31,979 nucleotides of DNA from an uncultured Collinsella sp. GTDB taxonomy: Bacteria > Actinomycetota > Coriobacteriia > Coriobacteriales > Coriobacteriaceae. The stretch covers positions 1-31,979 of the forward strand of contig CABUXM010000015.1 in assembly GCA_902495545.1 (NCBI GenBank). Reading direction: 5' to 3'. How positions within the stretch are numbered: position 1 is the first letter of the stretch; each line of letters opens with the position of its first letter. This document shows positions 15,442 to 23,753 of the stretch, piece after piece. Under the pieces are notes generated by a model. It made no database searches. It saw nothing but the letters and a program-made list of their open reading frames with translations, and was not told the origin of the DNA. The position numbers and the translations under genes are program-made.

Positions 15442-16914
15442 CTAGTTCAGTCCCCGCTCGCTCGCGGACCTCACGGCAAAGTCAACGATCGCCCGGGCGT
15501 CTTCGGCACAGACAAAGCCTTGCGACACCTCAATCGCCGTATCGCGCTCGCACAGGGCGCGGTAGTTTTCGAGCGATCCGTACAGCTCCTTGAGCATCGA
15601 TGCCGAGAACGACTCCATGTGGCCAAACAGCCCATCCTTGTCGCTCGTCTTATCGACCGTGCCCTGACCCGGCTCGACCAGGCTCGTGTTGGAGTAACGA
15701 GCAAACGGATGCTCGAGCAGGCAGGTGCGAAGACCGCCCTTGGTGTTGCCCAGGGCATCCTTTACGTTCTCGCCGTTTGCATCCAGCTCAATGCGCGGGC
15801 ACGTTGCCGGCGCGGCGCCGGTGCGGACCCAACGGAACAGGTTGCGGAAGGCAGCGTGGAAGAGATACTGCGACGGATAGGCGTTTGCCTCGGCATGCTT
15901 GCCGACATACACCGGCAGGTGGTCGATACGCTTAAGATCCTCGTCGTCCTGGTAATAGTCGACATAGCTCCACTGCGTATCGTGGGAGGCGCCCGTCACC
16001 TCGTACAGCCGGTACTTAAAATCGGGGGCATCGCTATCGGGCATAAGCGTGCGCCAGCTCTCAAAGCGACCGTTCTCGCTTTCGGTCTGAAGGGCGATGA
16101 ACGGCTCCTCGACGTGCTCCACGCGCATCAGGTGATGCGCATAGTCCCGGCAGCACTCATACTGGTTGACGGGAGTGCACAGCGAATGGATGCCGCCGCC
16201 GGACAGATAGCCGTCAAACACGCGGCCGTCGCGGCGCACCTCCTCGCGATAGGCAAAGCTGTTGAGGTAGCGGAACAGATAGGCGCCTGACTGGGACCAT
16301 CCCGTAAGGCAGATCGCCTGGTGCGGATAATCGCGGATCGGGTTGAGGTCGGAGTCCTCGCGCAGGAGCCACGCAAGATCGGTCAGCATATCCCAAAACA
16401 GACCCGTCTCGTAGGAGATGTCCATGTCGGGAAGTGCTCCGCCGCGCTCGAGCTCGGCCGGATCATAGTCGAAGGGTCGCTCGGGAGTCGGGTTCGCCCA
16501 ACTCATAAAGGCATAGCGATCGGGATTGAATTCCTTGAGCTTGGAGATGGTATTGGGCTTGCTGGTGATGCCTACATAGATGTCACCAGAGCGCACAAAC
16601 TCGCCGTAGCCCAGAATCCACATGCGCTCGATTTCCATGAACGACGTGGGGTTGATAATCTCGACCACCACGTTGCCGCTCGCCTGCGCCGGATCTTTGG
16701 GCGCGCGGACAACAATGCGATTGGAATAGGGGGCATCGGCGGTCATGACCTCTACGCCGCCATCTTCGTCGGCAGTGCGATATACGTTGGCGGTGCCGTC
16801 AACGCGATATTCGCGCTCGACGTAGCCATTCGCGCTCAGATGACAGTAGCGCTCGGCGCTCGAAAACGGATAGCTCTCATCCGTAACGGGCATTTCGGAA
16901 ATAACGCTGATCAT
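15442..16914 (-). CDS. Alpha/beta-hydrolase domain protein (Abhydrolase_10-like)
   Basis: The 490-residue protein has the nucleophile elbow GWSQSG (205-210, S208) and a late histidine in EVTGASHDTQ. It resembles the large alpha/beta hydrolase-domain family PF20091, whose members are poorly characterised. There is no signal peptide. As first gene of the operon with a glycosidase and a PTS, it may remove acyl groups from imported plant glycosides, such as acetyl, malonyl or hydroxycinnamoyl esters; this is inference only. AGGGGG lies just upstream of ATG 16914. The gene faces the LacI regulator across a 152-base divergent promoter region with repeated TTAAGTT sites, so it is probably under that regulator's control. 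Confidence 0.75.
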   Translation of the reverse strand: MISVISEMPVTDESYPFSSAERYCHLSANGYVEREYRVDGTANVYRTADEDGGVEVMTADAPYSNRIVVRAPKDPAQASGNVVVEIINPTSFMEIERMWILGYGEFVRSGDIYVGITSKPNTISKLKEFNPDRYAFMSWANPTPERPFDYDPAELERGGALPDMDISYETGLFWDMLTDLAWLLREDSDLNPIRDYPHQAICLTGWSQSGAYLFRYLNSFAYREEVRRDGRVFDGYLSGGGIHSLCTPVNQYECCRDYAHHLMRVEHVEEPFIALQTESENGRFESWRTLMPDSDAPDFKYRLYEVTGASHDTQWSYVDYYQDDEDLKRIDHLPVYVGKHAEANAYPSQYLFHAAFRNLFRWVRTGAAPATCPRIELDANGENVKDALGNTKGGLRTCLLEHPFARYSNTSLVEPGQGTVDKTSDKDGLFGHMESFSASMLKELYGSLENYRALCERDTAIEVSQGFVCAEDARAIVDFAVRSASERGLN

Positions 16915-16963
16915 CTCGTCCCCCTTGCTGTTGCGTTTGTTGAGACAAACTCTACTGGGGACG

Positions 16964-17049
16964 CAACTTAACTTCTATCGATTCTTAAGTTGACTTACTA
17001 AATATTTAGCTTAATGAACAGCCGAGTGTTAAGCTCGTTTTAAGTTAAC
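16964..17049. promoter_or_regulatory. Divergent promoter region with repeated TTAAGTT operators
   Basis: TTAAGTTGAC (16985-16994) and TTAAGTTAAC (17040-17049) are direct copies with nine of ten bases alike. An inverted copy, CAACTTAA, at 16964-16971 pairs with the first as a perfect 8-bp palindrome. A 12-bp perfect palindrome CTAAATATTTAG is at 16998-17009. The region is AT-rich and lies between the hydrolase operon and the LacI gene, so it likely holds both promoters and the operators of that LacI protein. TTGACT at 16990-16995 could be its -35. Confidence 0.6.
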
Positions 17050-17066
17050 AACCGTTAGGAACCACC

Positions 17067-18062
17067 ATGGCCGTTACTACAAAACAAATTGCTGATCAGC
17101 TGGGAATCTCGGCAGCGGCCGTCTCCCTTGCACTTAACAATCGACGCGGCGTAAGCGAAAAAACACGGCAGCTGGTGCTCAGCACCGCTGAAGCCCTAGG
17201 TTACGACTTTAGCAAGATTAAGTTCGAGCGACAAAGAAGCGGAACCGTTGCCTTGGTTGCCTTTAACCGGCGCCGCATCTTTGCGAGCCCCTTTTTCGCC
17301 GACATGCTCGCCGGAGTCGAGGGCGCCCTTAGGCATGCGGGATTCTCGTTTTCGCTGGTGAACTACTCGCCATTCGAAAACATTCACCAACAGATCGCCG
17401 ACATCGCCGAGGCACGATATGACGGCGTCATCATCCTCGCAACCGAGATGTACGAGTCGGATTTTTTGCCGTTTGCATCGCTGGACTGCCCTCTGCTGCT
17501 GCTGGACTCATGCATGAGCGTTGGGGTCGACACGGTCAAGATCGACAACGCTGCCAGTATGACACTTGCCGTACAGTACCTGTATTCGAAGTATGGATCG
17601 GTCCCCGGCCTGTTAACGATGCCCATTACCTTGGGCAACTTCACCGAACGACGCTTCGCCTACGAGCACGCCATCGGTCAGCTAGCCGGGTCGGAAAAAT
17701 GCGGCATCATCCACGAGCTCGCCGTCGATCTAGACGAGGCCTACTCGGGCATGCTCGACATTATTGATTCGGGCGAGTCCCTTGCCCAAAGCTACGTCGC
17801 CGTCTTTGACGATGTGGCTATTGGAGCCATGAAAGCCTTCATCGAGCGCGGCTATCGCGTGCCCGATGACGTACGCATCGTCGGCTTCGACAACAACATC
17901 GGCGGCACCTACGTGCAGCCGCAACTGACCACCCTCAACGTTCCTTCGCAGTATATGGGCGCCATCGCCGCACGACGCCTCGTCGAGGTCATCGACGAGG
18001 CCGAGCACCACCCGCTCAAAATCGAGCTGGGGGCATCGCTTATCAAACGCCGTTCCGCCTAG
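17067..18062 (+). CDS. LacI-family transcriptional regulator (upstream operon)
   Basis: The 331-residue protein has a LacI helix-turn-helix at the N-terminus (TTKQIADQLGISAAAVSLAL, residues 4-23) and a hinge near residues 45-55. A periplasmic-binding-protein-like effector domain follows, with the family segments DDVAIGAMKAF and VPDDVRIVGFDN. TAGGA precedes ATG 17067. It is transcribed divergently from the hydrolase-GH140-PTS operon, which it most likely represses until the imported sugar or a derivative binds. Its 3' end overlaps that of the next LacI gene by four bases, CTAG serving as stop for both. The effector is unknown; the HTH recognition helix ends AAAVSLALNN, while the second regulator has PATVSNALNR. 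Confidence 0.92.
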   Translation: MAVTTKQIADQLGISAAAVSLALNNRRGVSEKTRQLVLSTAEALGYDFSKIKFERQRSGTVALVAFNRRRIFASPFFADMLAGVEGALRHAGFSFSLVNYSPFENIHQQIADIAEARYDGVIILATEMYESDFLPFASLDCPLLLLDSCMSVGVDTVKIDNAASMTLAVQYLYSKYGSVPGLLTMPITLGNFTERRFAYEHAIGQLAGSEKCGIIHELAVDLDEAYSGMLDIIDSGESLAQSYVAVFDDVAIGAMKAFIERGYRVPDDVRIVGFDNNIGGTYVQPQLTTLNVPSQYMGAIAARRLVEVIDEAEHHPLKIELGASLIKRRSA

Positions 18063-19069
18063 ATTTCACGCACGCTCTGGCGCTCGACAAAATAGGTCGA
18101 CACGGCGGTCTTGCAGGTGTAGCTCTTGGGATTGCGGATGTTGCCCACCAGGCGGCGCACCGCGATCTCGCCCACCTCGTGTTTGGGAACATGCACCGTG
18201 GTGAGCGGCGGGTTGGAAAAAGCGCCCAGCGACAGGTCGTCAAAGCCGATGATCGAGACATCCTCGGGCACGCGAATGCCGTGCTCGTTGAGCGCGCGCA
18301 TGGCACCCACAGCGAGCACGTCGTTTTCGGCAAAGAAAGCCGTTGGCAGATCCTCGCGCGAGGAATTGTCGAGCCACGCGCCCATATCGCGATAAGCGCC
18401 CTCGAGCGTGGTGCCCAGCGTGACGCGCCATGCCGGATTGGCCTCGAGGCCCGCATCCTCAAGCGCTTGGCGATAGCCGCGCTCGCGGTCCTTAAAGTTG
18501 CGGATGCGAAGGTCGCCCGCCAGATAGCCGATTTGCTTGTGACCTTTCTCGATAAGGTAGTCCACGGCGCGCAGTACCGAATCGGTGTTGGCAATGACCA
18601 CGGCATCAAAGTATTGACGATCGCTCCAGCCGTCGAGCACGATCAGGTGAGCGGCAGCGTTGGCAAACAAGGCGTAGTCTTCCTCACCCAGCTCGGTACC
18701 CATCAGCACGATAGCAGCGGACGGATCGGCAATCAGGCCCTCGACCTGCGGGCGCACGGCGTCCAGGTCGCTAAAGTCGAGCGAGACAAAGCTCGTGCTC
18801 ATGCCGTGGCGACGCGCCTGGCGCTCCACGCCCTCAATAACCGCGGGGTGAAAGGTGCTCTCGTCCAGGATGGCGCCCGTCTTGCGCGCAAGCACAAACT
18901 GGATGCTCTCGAGCTGCGTCGACTGCTGGTAGCCGAGCGACTGCGCGCACTCCAGGATGACCTTGGCGGTCTCCTCGCTCACGCTGCGCTTGCGGTTGAG
19001 CGCGTTGGACACGGTCGCAGGCGAAAAACCGGTGATGCGGCTGATCTCGCGAACACTTGCTTTGGCCAT
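18059..19069 (-). CDS. LacI-family transcriptional regulator (second, convergent)
   Basis: The 336-residue protein starts MAKASVREISRITGFSPATV, a standard LacI helix-turn-helix, and continues into a sugar-binding-protein-like domain with AFFAENDVLAVGAMRALNEHG and VPEDVSIIGFDDL. ATG 19069 follows GGGGGA; the open frame extends 27 codons further upstream but without a ribosome site. A TAAACA/TGTTTA palindrome about 85 bases upstream shares a 17-base motif with the promoter of the isomerase operon, so this protein probably regulates both itself and that operon. It lies downstream of the nucleoside hydrolase gene but has its own promoter region. Confidence 0.92.
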   Translation of the reverse strand: MAKASVREISRITGFSPATVSNALNRKRSVSEETAKVILECAQSLGYQQSTQLESIQFVLARKTGAILDESTFHPAVIEGVERQARRHGMSTSFVSLDFSDLDAVRPQVEGLIADPSAAIVLMGTELGEEDYALFANAAAHLIVLDGWSDRQYFDAVVIANTDSVLRAVDYLIEKGHKQIGYLAGDLRIRNFKDRERGYRQALEDAGLEANPAWRVTLGTTLEGAYRDMGAWLDNSSREDLPTAFFAENDVLAVGAMRALNEHGIRVPEDVSIIGFDDLSLGAFSNPPLTTVHVPKHEVGEIAVRRLVGNIRNPKSYTCKTAVSTYFVERQSVREI

Positions 19070-19151
19070 TGTTCCCCCTAGTAACGGTCGCGGTCGAGCA
19101 TCGTGGCCTGACCGCCCCGTGGCTCGACAACTAAACGACCGCAAATTCAAT

Positions 19152-19174
19152 CTAAACAGAATAGTAAATGTTTA
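19152..19174 (-). promoter_or_regulatory. Candidate operator upstream of the second LacI gene
   Basis: TAAACA (19153-19158) and TGTTTA (19169-19174) form an inverted repeat with a 10-base spacer. The stretch CTAAACAGAATAGTAAA (19152-19168) matches the isomerase upstream region (complement of 11498-11514) in 16 of 17 bases. An autoregulatory site is the simplest reading. Confidence 0.5.
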
Positions 19175-19272
19175 ATAGCTAGTTTAGCCTGTTGTCAAGC
19201 GAAGCGACGCGACTATTCCCCCAACGGGCGTATTTACTCGGTAGCTAATCTGGAACGGGGCACAGAAACCGT

Positions 19273-20247
19273 TTAGCCCAGGACGCGGGCCATGCGCGCC
19301 TTAAACTCCACGAGGAAACGTGGGGCGTCCACGGTGAGCGCCACGAGCGCGCTCTTATCCGGATCGGACAGACGGTGCTCGTCGCAGATGGTGCGGCCGC
19401 GATACTCGCCCAGCAAGTCAACGCGCAGGTTACAGCCGAGCGCACCTACGAGCGTGGGGTCGATCGCCACGGCAACGGCCAGCGGATCGTGCAGCGCACA
19501 ACCGCCCAGGTAGGGTGCGTTCATCTCGTACGAGCCAATGTAGTGCTCGACCATGCTCGCAAATGCGCAGCCCGCCATGGTGCCCGAGCCCGTCCAGCCG
19601 GCAATGTCGCGGCGTGTGAGCACCACGCGATGCGTCACGTCCAGGCCCACCATGGTGAGCTTACGGCCCGAGCGCAGTACCGCGTCGGCTGCCTCGGGGT
19701 CGCTCGCCATGTTGGCCTCGGCGCCCGCGCTCACGTTGCCGGGCACGGTAAGGGCGCCGCCCATCACGACCACGCGGCCGATGGACATCATCGCCGCCGC
19801 ATCGCGCTCCAGGGCAAGCGCCAGATTGGTGAGCGGGCCGGTCGCAACGTAGACCAGATCGGGACCATAGGTGCGCGCGACATCGATCAGATAATCGACC
19901 GCAGCGTTGCCGTCGGCCGAGGTCGCCCCCACCGGCTCGTAGGGCGACGCGGGCACGCTCGCGCCGCCGATGCCGTTCTTGCCGTGAATAAGCGCGGTGG
20001 ACGCCGGCGGCGTATAGGGCTCAGTCGCCTGCAGAGGACGGTCGGCACCCAGGTACACCGGAACCTCGGGGCGACCCAGCAGATCGAGCACCGCCAGGCA
20101 ATTGTGCGCCGATTGCTCGACGCGCACGTTGCCAAAGCACGTGGTGATGCCCACGAGCTCCACCTCGGGGCTCGCGATGGCATAGGCGAGCGCCATCGCA
20201 TCGTCCACACCCATATCCAGATCAAGGATCAGCTTCTTGGTTGCCAT
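19273..20247 (-). CDS. Inosine-uridine-type ribonucleoside hydrolase
   Basis: The 324-residue protein is a canonical IUNH nucleoside hydrolase, which splits nucleosides into base and ribose. The Ca2+-binding aspartate cluster is visible in ILDLDMGVDDAMAL (D9, D11, D15, D16), along with the ATGPLTNLALAL segment and the late His-Asp pair in GCALHDPLAVAV. GGAG lies seven bases before ATG 20247. It follows the ribokinase gene by 30 bases in the same direction, giving a simple salvage pair in which ribose released here is phosphorylated by the kinase. Base specificity cannot be read from sequence. It is only distantly related to the Sde182-like protein at the start of the window. Confidence 0.94.
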   Translation of the reverse strand: MATKKLILDLDMGVDDAMALAYAIASPEVELVGITTCFGNVRVEQSAHNCLAVLDLLGRPEVPVYLGADRPLQATEPYTPPASTALIHGKNGIGGASVPASPYEPVGATSADGNAAVDYLIDVARTYGPDLVYVATGPLTNLALALERDAAAMMSIGRVVVMGGALTVPGNVSAGAEANMASDPEAADAVLRSGRKLTMVGLDVTHRVVLTRRDIAGWTGSGTMAGCAFASMVEHYIGSYEMNAPYLGGCALHDPLAVAVAIDPTLVGALGCNLRVDLLGEYRGRTICDEHRLSDPDKSALVALTVDAPRFLVEFKARMARVLG

Positions 20248-20277
20248 TGTTCTACTCCGCTTCTCCGTCTTTATCGT

Positions 20278-21240
20278 TTAACCAAACCAATGTTCAACTT
20301 CGGCGCGCGTGGGAATCGATTGCTGAGCGCCCAGGCGCGACACCGTCACTGCCGAGGCGCGAGCACCCGCGGCCATGCACTCAAAGAGCGGCAAGCCCTC
20401 TAGGCGAGCCGCCGCCAACGCGCCGATAAACGTATCGCCGGCGGCCGTGGTATCGACTACCGTGCTCGAAAGTGCCGGCATGCGCAGCAGCTCACCGTCA
20501 TCGCCGAGCGTAACCGAGCCGGCGCCGCCCAGCGTGATGACCGCAGCCCCGGCGCCCTTGTCGAGCAGCGCATTGAGCGCGGTGACGCAGCTCGCGTCAT
20601 CCGTGGGCAGAATGCCCGTCAGCACCTGGCACTCGGTCTCGTTGGGGCAGACCAGGTCGACCGCAGGCCACGCTCTTGCCGGCAGGTCGCATGCCGGCGC
20701 CGGGTTAAAGATCGTATAGAACCCCAGCTCGTGAGCGCAAACAAGCGCCTCGGCCGTCGCCGCAAGGTCACATTCGCCCTGGGCGATAAAGACGCTTCCG
20801 GCAGCCGGGGCAATCTCGCTGGCGTCGCCGTCGAGCCCATCGGCCACCAGGTGCCTCAGCGCGCAGGCCACATCCTCACCCGTAAGCGCGTGGTTGGCGC
20901 CCGGCGACAGCACGATGCGGTTGTCACTCTCACAGCGAATGATAGTCGCGGTACCGGTCTCCACGTCATCGAGACGTGTCACAAGCTCAACGCCCACGCC
21001 GGCATCCTGGAGCCCTGCCACAAGTGCATCGCCAAAGGCATCGCGCCCAACAGCGCCGATCATGCACGTGCGCACACCCATGCGCGCGGCGGCGACGGCC
21101 TGGTTGGCGCCCTTGCCACCGGCATTGGCGATAAAACCGCTGCCACCGACTGTCTCGCCCGCGCGCGGCATGCGCTCGCACGCCACCGAAAGGTCCATGT
21201 TCATGCTGCCGAACACCGCAACGATGCCGCGATCTGCCAT
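20278..21240 (-). CDS. rbsK: Ribokinase
   Basis: The 320-residue protein is a PfkB-family kinase matching ribokinase in length and motifs. The N-terminal FGSMNMDLSV, the sugar-binding GGKGANQAVAAARMG (41-55), the NPAPA segment (179-183) and the C-terminal DTTAAGDTFIGAL, with catalytic base D269, are all present. It phosphorylates ribose to ribose 5-phosphate. ATG 21240 is preceded by GAGGAGG, while the open frame upstream of it lacks a ribosome site. It heads the two-gene unit with the nucleoside hydrolase. An 18-base palindrome at 21317-21334 lies in its upstream region. Confidence 0.94.
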   Translation of the reverse strand: MADRGIVAVFGSMNMDLSVACERMPRAGETVGGSGFIANAGGKGANQAVAAARMGVRTCMIGAVGRDAFGDALVAGLQDAGVGVELVTRLDDVETGTATIIRCESDNRIVLSPGANHALTGEDVACALRHLVADGLDGDASEIAPAAGSVFIAQGECDLAATAEALVCAHELGFYTIFNPAPACDLPARAWPAVDLVCPNETECQVLTGILPTDDASCVTALNALLDKGAGAAVITLGGAGSVTLGDDGELLRMPALSSTVVDTTAAGDTFIGALAAARLEGLPLFECMAAGARASAVTVSRLGAQQSIPTRAEVEHWFG

Positions 21241-21316
21241 GGAAACCTCCTCGTCTTCAGGCTTTGCGCCCACCGTCGACCAACGATTGTGCGCTCTCGC
21301 ACCCCCTATAACTTTA

Positions 21317-21334
21317 GTCCACTTTGATGTGGAC
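21317..21334 (-). promoter_or_regulatory. Palindrome upstream of ribokinase, possible operator
   Basis: GTCCAC and GTGGAC form a perfect 6-bp inverted repeat around TTTGAT, about 80 bases before the ribokinase start. A TATAG-like sequence lies just downstream on the coding strand. The spacing suits a repressor site, but there is no second copy in the window to support it. Confidence 0.3.
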
Positions 21335-21427
21335 GCGCGCTTGAGCTTGCGCCAGCAGCAAGCATTCACAGGAGCAGGCAGCTACAATGAATACGTGCTG
21401 ATTATTCTCGTCATTGGATGATGTTTT

Positions 21428-23644
21428 ATGGAACAATTCTCGCAATCGGGCTCGCGCGGTCGACGCCGCACGGGCAACGAGCCGGCGCCGCACGAACGTG
21501 TGAAGGGCGAACGCCGTGCCAACGAGCCGCGACGCACCGCGAGCCCCCATCGTGCTTCTGCCAACAACGCTGGCCGCGCCAACACTCCCGCCGCGGAGCA
21601 GACGCCTGCTCGCCCCAAGTCCCGCTACATCCCTGCCCTCGACGGCCTGCGCACGCTTGCCGTCGTCGCGGTGGTGCTCTATCACCTCAACCTCACGTGG
21701 GCGCAGGGCGGTCTGCTCGGCGTCACGATCTTCTTTGTGCTTTCGGGTTATCTGATCACACGCCTGCTACTCAACGAAGTCGCTAAGACCGGCCGCATCG
21801 ACCTCAAGAGCTTCTGGATCCGCCGTATCCGTCGCCTGGTCCCCGCCGTGGTGACCGTCGTGGTGGTGACCTGCGCGCTGTGCACCATCTTCAACCACGT
21901 GATGCTCACCAAGATGCGCCCCGACATCCTGCCGTCGCTGTTGTTCTTCAACAACTGGTGGCAGATTGCCCAAAACGTCTCGTACTTCAATGCTCTGGGC
22001 GACCCCTCACCGCTCACGCACTTTTGGTCGCTTGCCATCGAGGAACAGTTCTACCTGATTTGGCCGCCGCTGCTGTTTGCCATGGTATCTATGCATGTGA
22101 GCAAGCCCAACACGCGCCGCGTGGTTCTGGGCCTTGCCGCGGTATCTGCCCTAGCCATGATGGTGCTTTACAACCCTGCCGCCGACCCCAGCCGCGTGTA
22201 CTACGGCACCGACACCCGTGTGTTCTCGCTGCTGCTGGGTGCCTGGATGGCCTTTATCCCCGATCGCGACCTGGCGCCGGTGCGTCTCGCTCATCGTTTG
22301 GGGCTCAATCGCCTGGTTGGCGCCGCCAAGCACGGCAAGAACGCCGAGGGCAAGCCTGGCGAGAAGGCCGACGAATCAGCCGAGACCGCCCCGGCACAGC
22401 CGAGCGCCCTCGTGCGCTTTTGGTCCTCGCCCGCATCCATCGATGTATTGGGCGTCGTGGGTCTGGTTGGCCTTGCCGCCATGGTCGCGCTCACCAACGG
22501 CTACACCGCCTTCCAGTATCGCGGCGGCACGCTGTTATGCTCCATCCTCACGCTCATGGTCATCGCGGCCTGCGTGCAGCCCCAGGGAATGGTTGCCCGC
22601 GCGCTGTCCGCCGAGCCGCTCGTGTGGGTTGGCAAGCGCTCGTACAGCATCTACCTGTGGCACTATCCCCTGCTGTTGCTCATGAACCCGGTCGCCAACA
22701 TCAACGACACGCCCTGGTGGCAGTACATTTTGCAGGTGCTGTTGGTGGTCGCCGTGGCCGAATGCTCATATCGCTTTATCGAGACGCCGTTTAGAAAGGG
22801 CGCCTTCGGCCGCACCGTATCCGAGTTCCGCGACGGCACCGCCACGCCCGCCAACTGGGTGCGCGCGCACATCCCTGCCTGCGCAACCTGCGCTGTCGTG
22901 TTGGTCGTTGCACTGGGCGGCCTGATCTTTGTGCCCGAGACGTCTGCGCTGAGCGGCGAGGGCGCCGAAGTCCTCAACAAGGAAGCCAAGAACACCGCGC
23001 CCGCCGACCAACAGGCGGCCGACGACACCGACAAGGACAATGACGGCTTCCCCGATGGCTCCTATGACCTGTTGATGATCGGCGACTCCGTGTCGCTGCG
23101 CGCCGTTGATTCCTTTGACGGCGTGTTCCCGCACAGCCATATCGATGCCGAAAAGGGCCGCCAGTTCGATGCGGGCCGCGCGACATTTGAGGGCTATATC
23201 CAGCAGAACCTTGCCGGCAAGATCGTGGTCTTTGCGCTGGGCACCAACGGCTTGGTAACCGACGACCAGATCGACGCCATCATGGCCGATGCAGGAGATA
23301 AGCGTATTGTGGTGTTTGTGAACACGCGCAGCCCGCAGCCGTGGGTTGGCTCTACCAACCAGGCCATCGCCAACGCCGCTACGCGCTACAAGAACGTGCG
23401 CGTTATCGACTGGTACGGATACAGTGCCAACCGCAACGACCTGTTCGATGGCGATGGCACGCATCTATCGACCACTGGCGTAACTGAGTACCTCAACTTG
23501 ATCCACGATACAGTCAAGAAGGACCTGCCCGTGCATCCCGAGGATCACGTCAACGATCCGCAACCGGCAGCCGTCAAGTCTGCCACCGACGCGCTCGTCA
23601 ATGCGCTCGCTCTCAAGCCGCACAAGCTGGGCACCGACAAGTAA
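21428..23644 (+). CDS. OatA-like acyltransferase with C-terminal SGNH domain
   Basis: The 738-residue membrane protein likely transfers acyl (acetyl) groups to a cell-envelope glycan. A basic, disordered N-terminal region (1-65) leads into an acyltransferase-3 domain with about ten membrane segments. The domain begins YIPALDGLRTLAVVAVVLYH and contains HFWSLAIEEQFYLIWP. An extracellular linker follows, then an SGNH hydrolase domain with the Ser block MIGDSV and the Asp/His block DGDGTHLS. This arrangement is that of peptidoglycan O-acetyltransferase OatA. The linker includes DTDKDNDGFPDGSYD, which resembles a calcium-binding thrombospondin-type loop. A weak GGA lies upstream of ATG 21428. The gene is alone, divergent from ribokinase. 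Confidence 0.88.
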   Translation: MEQFSQSGSRGRRRTGNEPAPHERVKGERRANEPRRTASPHRASANNAGRANTPAAEQTPARPKSRYIPALDGLRTLAVVAVVLYHLNLTWAQGGLLGVTIFFVLSGYLITRLLLNEVAKTGRIDLKSFWIRRIRRLVPAVVTVVVVTCALCTIFNHVMLTKMRPDILPSLLFFNNWWQIAQNVSYFNALGDPSPLTHFWSLAIEEQFYLIWPPLLFAMVSMHVSKPNTRRVVLGLAAVSALAMMVLYNPAADPSRVYYGTDTRVFSLLLGAWMAFIPDRDLAPVRLAHRLGLNRLVGAAKHGKNAEGKPGEKADESAETAPAQPSALVRFWSSPASIDVLGVVGLVGLAAMVALTNGYTAFQYRGGTLLCSILTLMVIAACVQPQGMVARALSAEPLVWVGKRSYSIYLWHYPLLLLMNPVANINDTPWWQYILQVLLVVAVAECSYRFIETPFRKGAFGRTVSEFRDGTATPANWVRAHIPACATCAVVLVVALGGLIFVPETSALSGEGAEVLNKEAKNTAPADQQAADDTDKDNDGFPDGSYDLLMIGDSVSLRAVDSFDGVFPHSHIDAEKGRQFDAGRATFEGYIQQNLAGKIVVFALGTNGLVTDDQIDAIMADAGDKRIVVFVNTRSPQPWVGSTNQAIANAATRYKNVRVIDWYGYSANRNDLFDGDGTHLSTTGVTEYLNLIHDTVKKDLPVHPEDHVNDPQPAAVKSATDALVNALALKPHKLGTDK

Positions 23645-23706
23645 CCTGCAGCAAACAACCCAAAATCACTCTTTTAGAGCCGGCCCCAAGAGGTCGCGGG
23701 CAAAAA

Positions 23707-23733
23707 CAGGCCGCAGCCCATCGCTGCGGCCTG
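23707..23733 (-). terminator. Intrinsic terminator of the NRAMP-like operon
   Basis: CAGGCCGCAG and CTGCGGCCTG form a perfect 10-bp stem with a 7-base loop. On the minus strand the stem is followed by TTTTTGCCC. It lies between convergent genes, 20 bases past the NRAMP-like stop, and may also serve the acyltransferase gene. Confidence 0.85.
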
Positions 23734-23753
23734 TTCGAAACCCAAAAGAGGCG

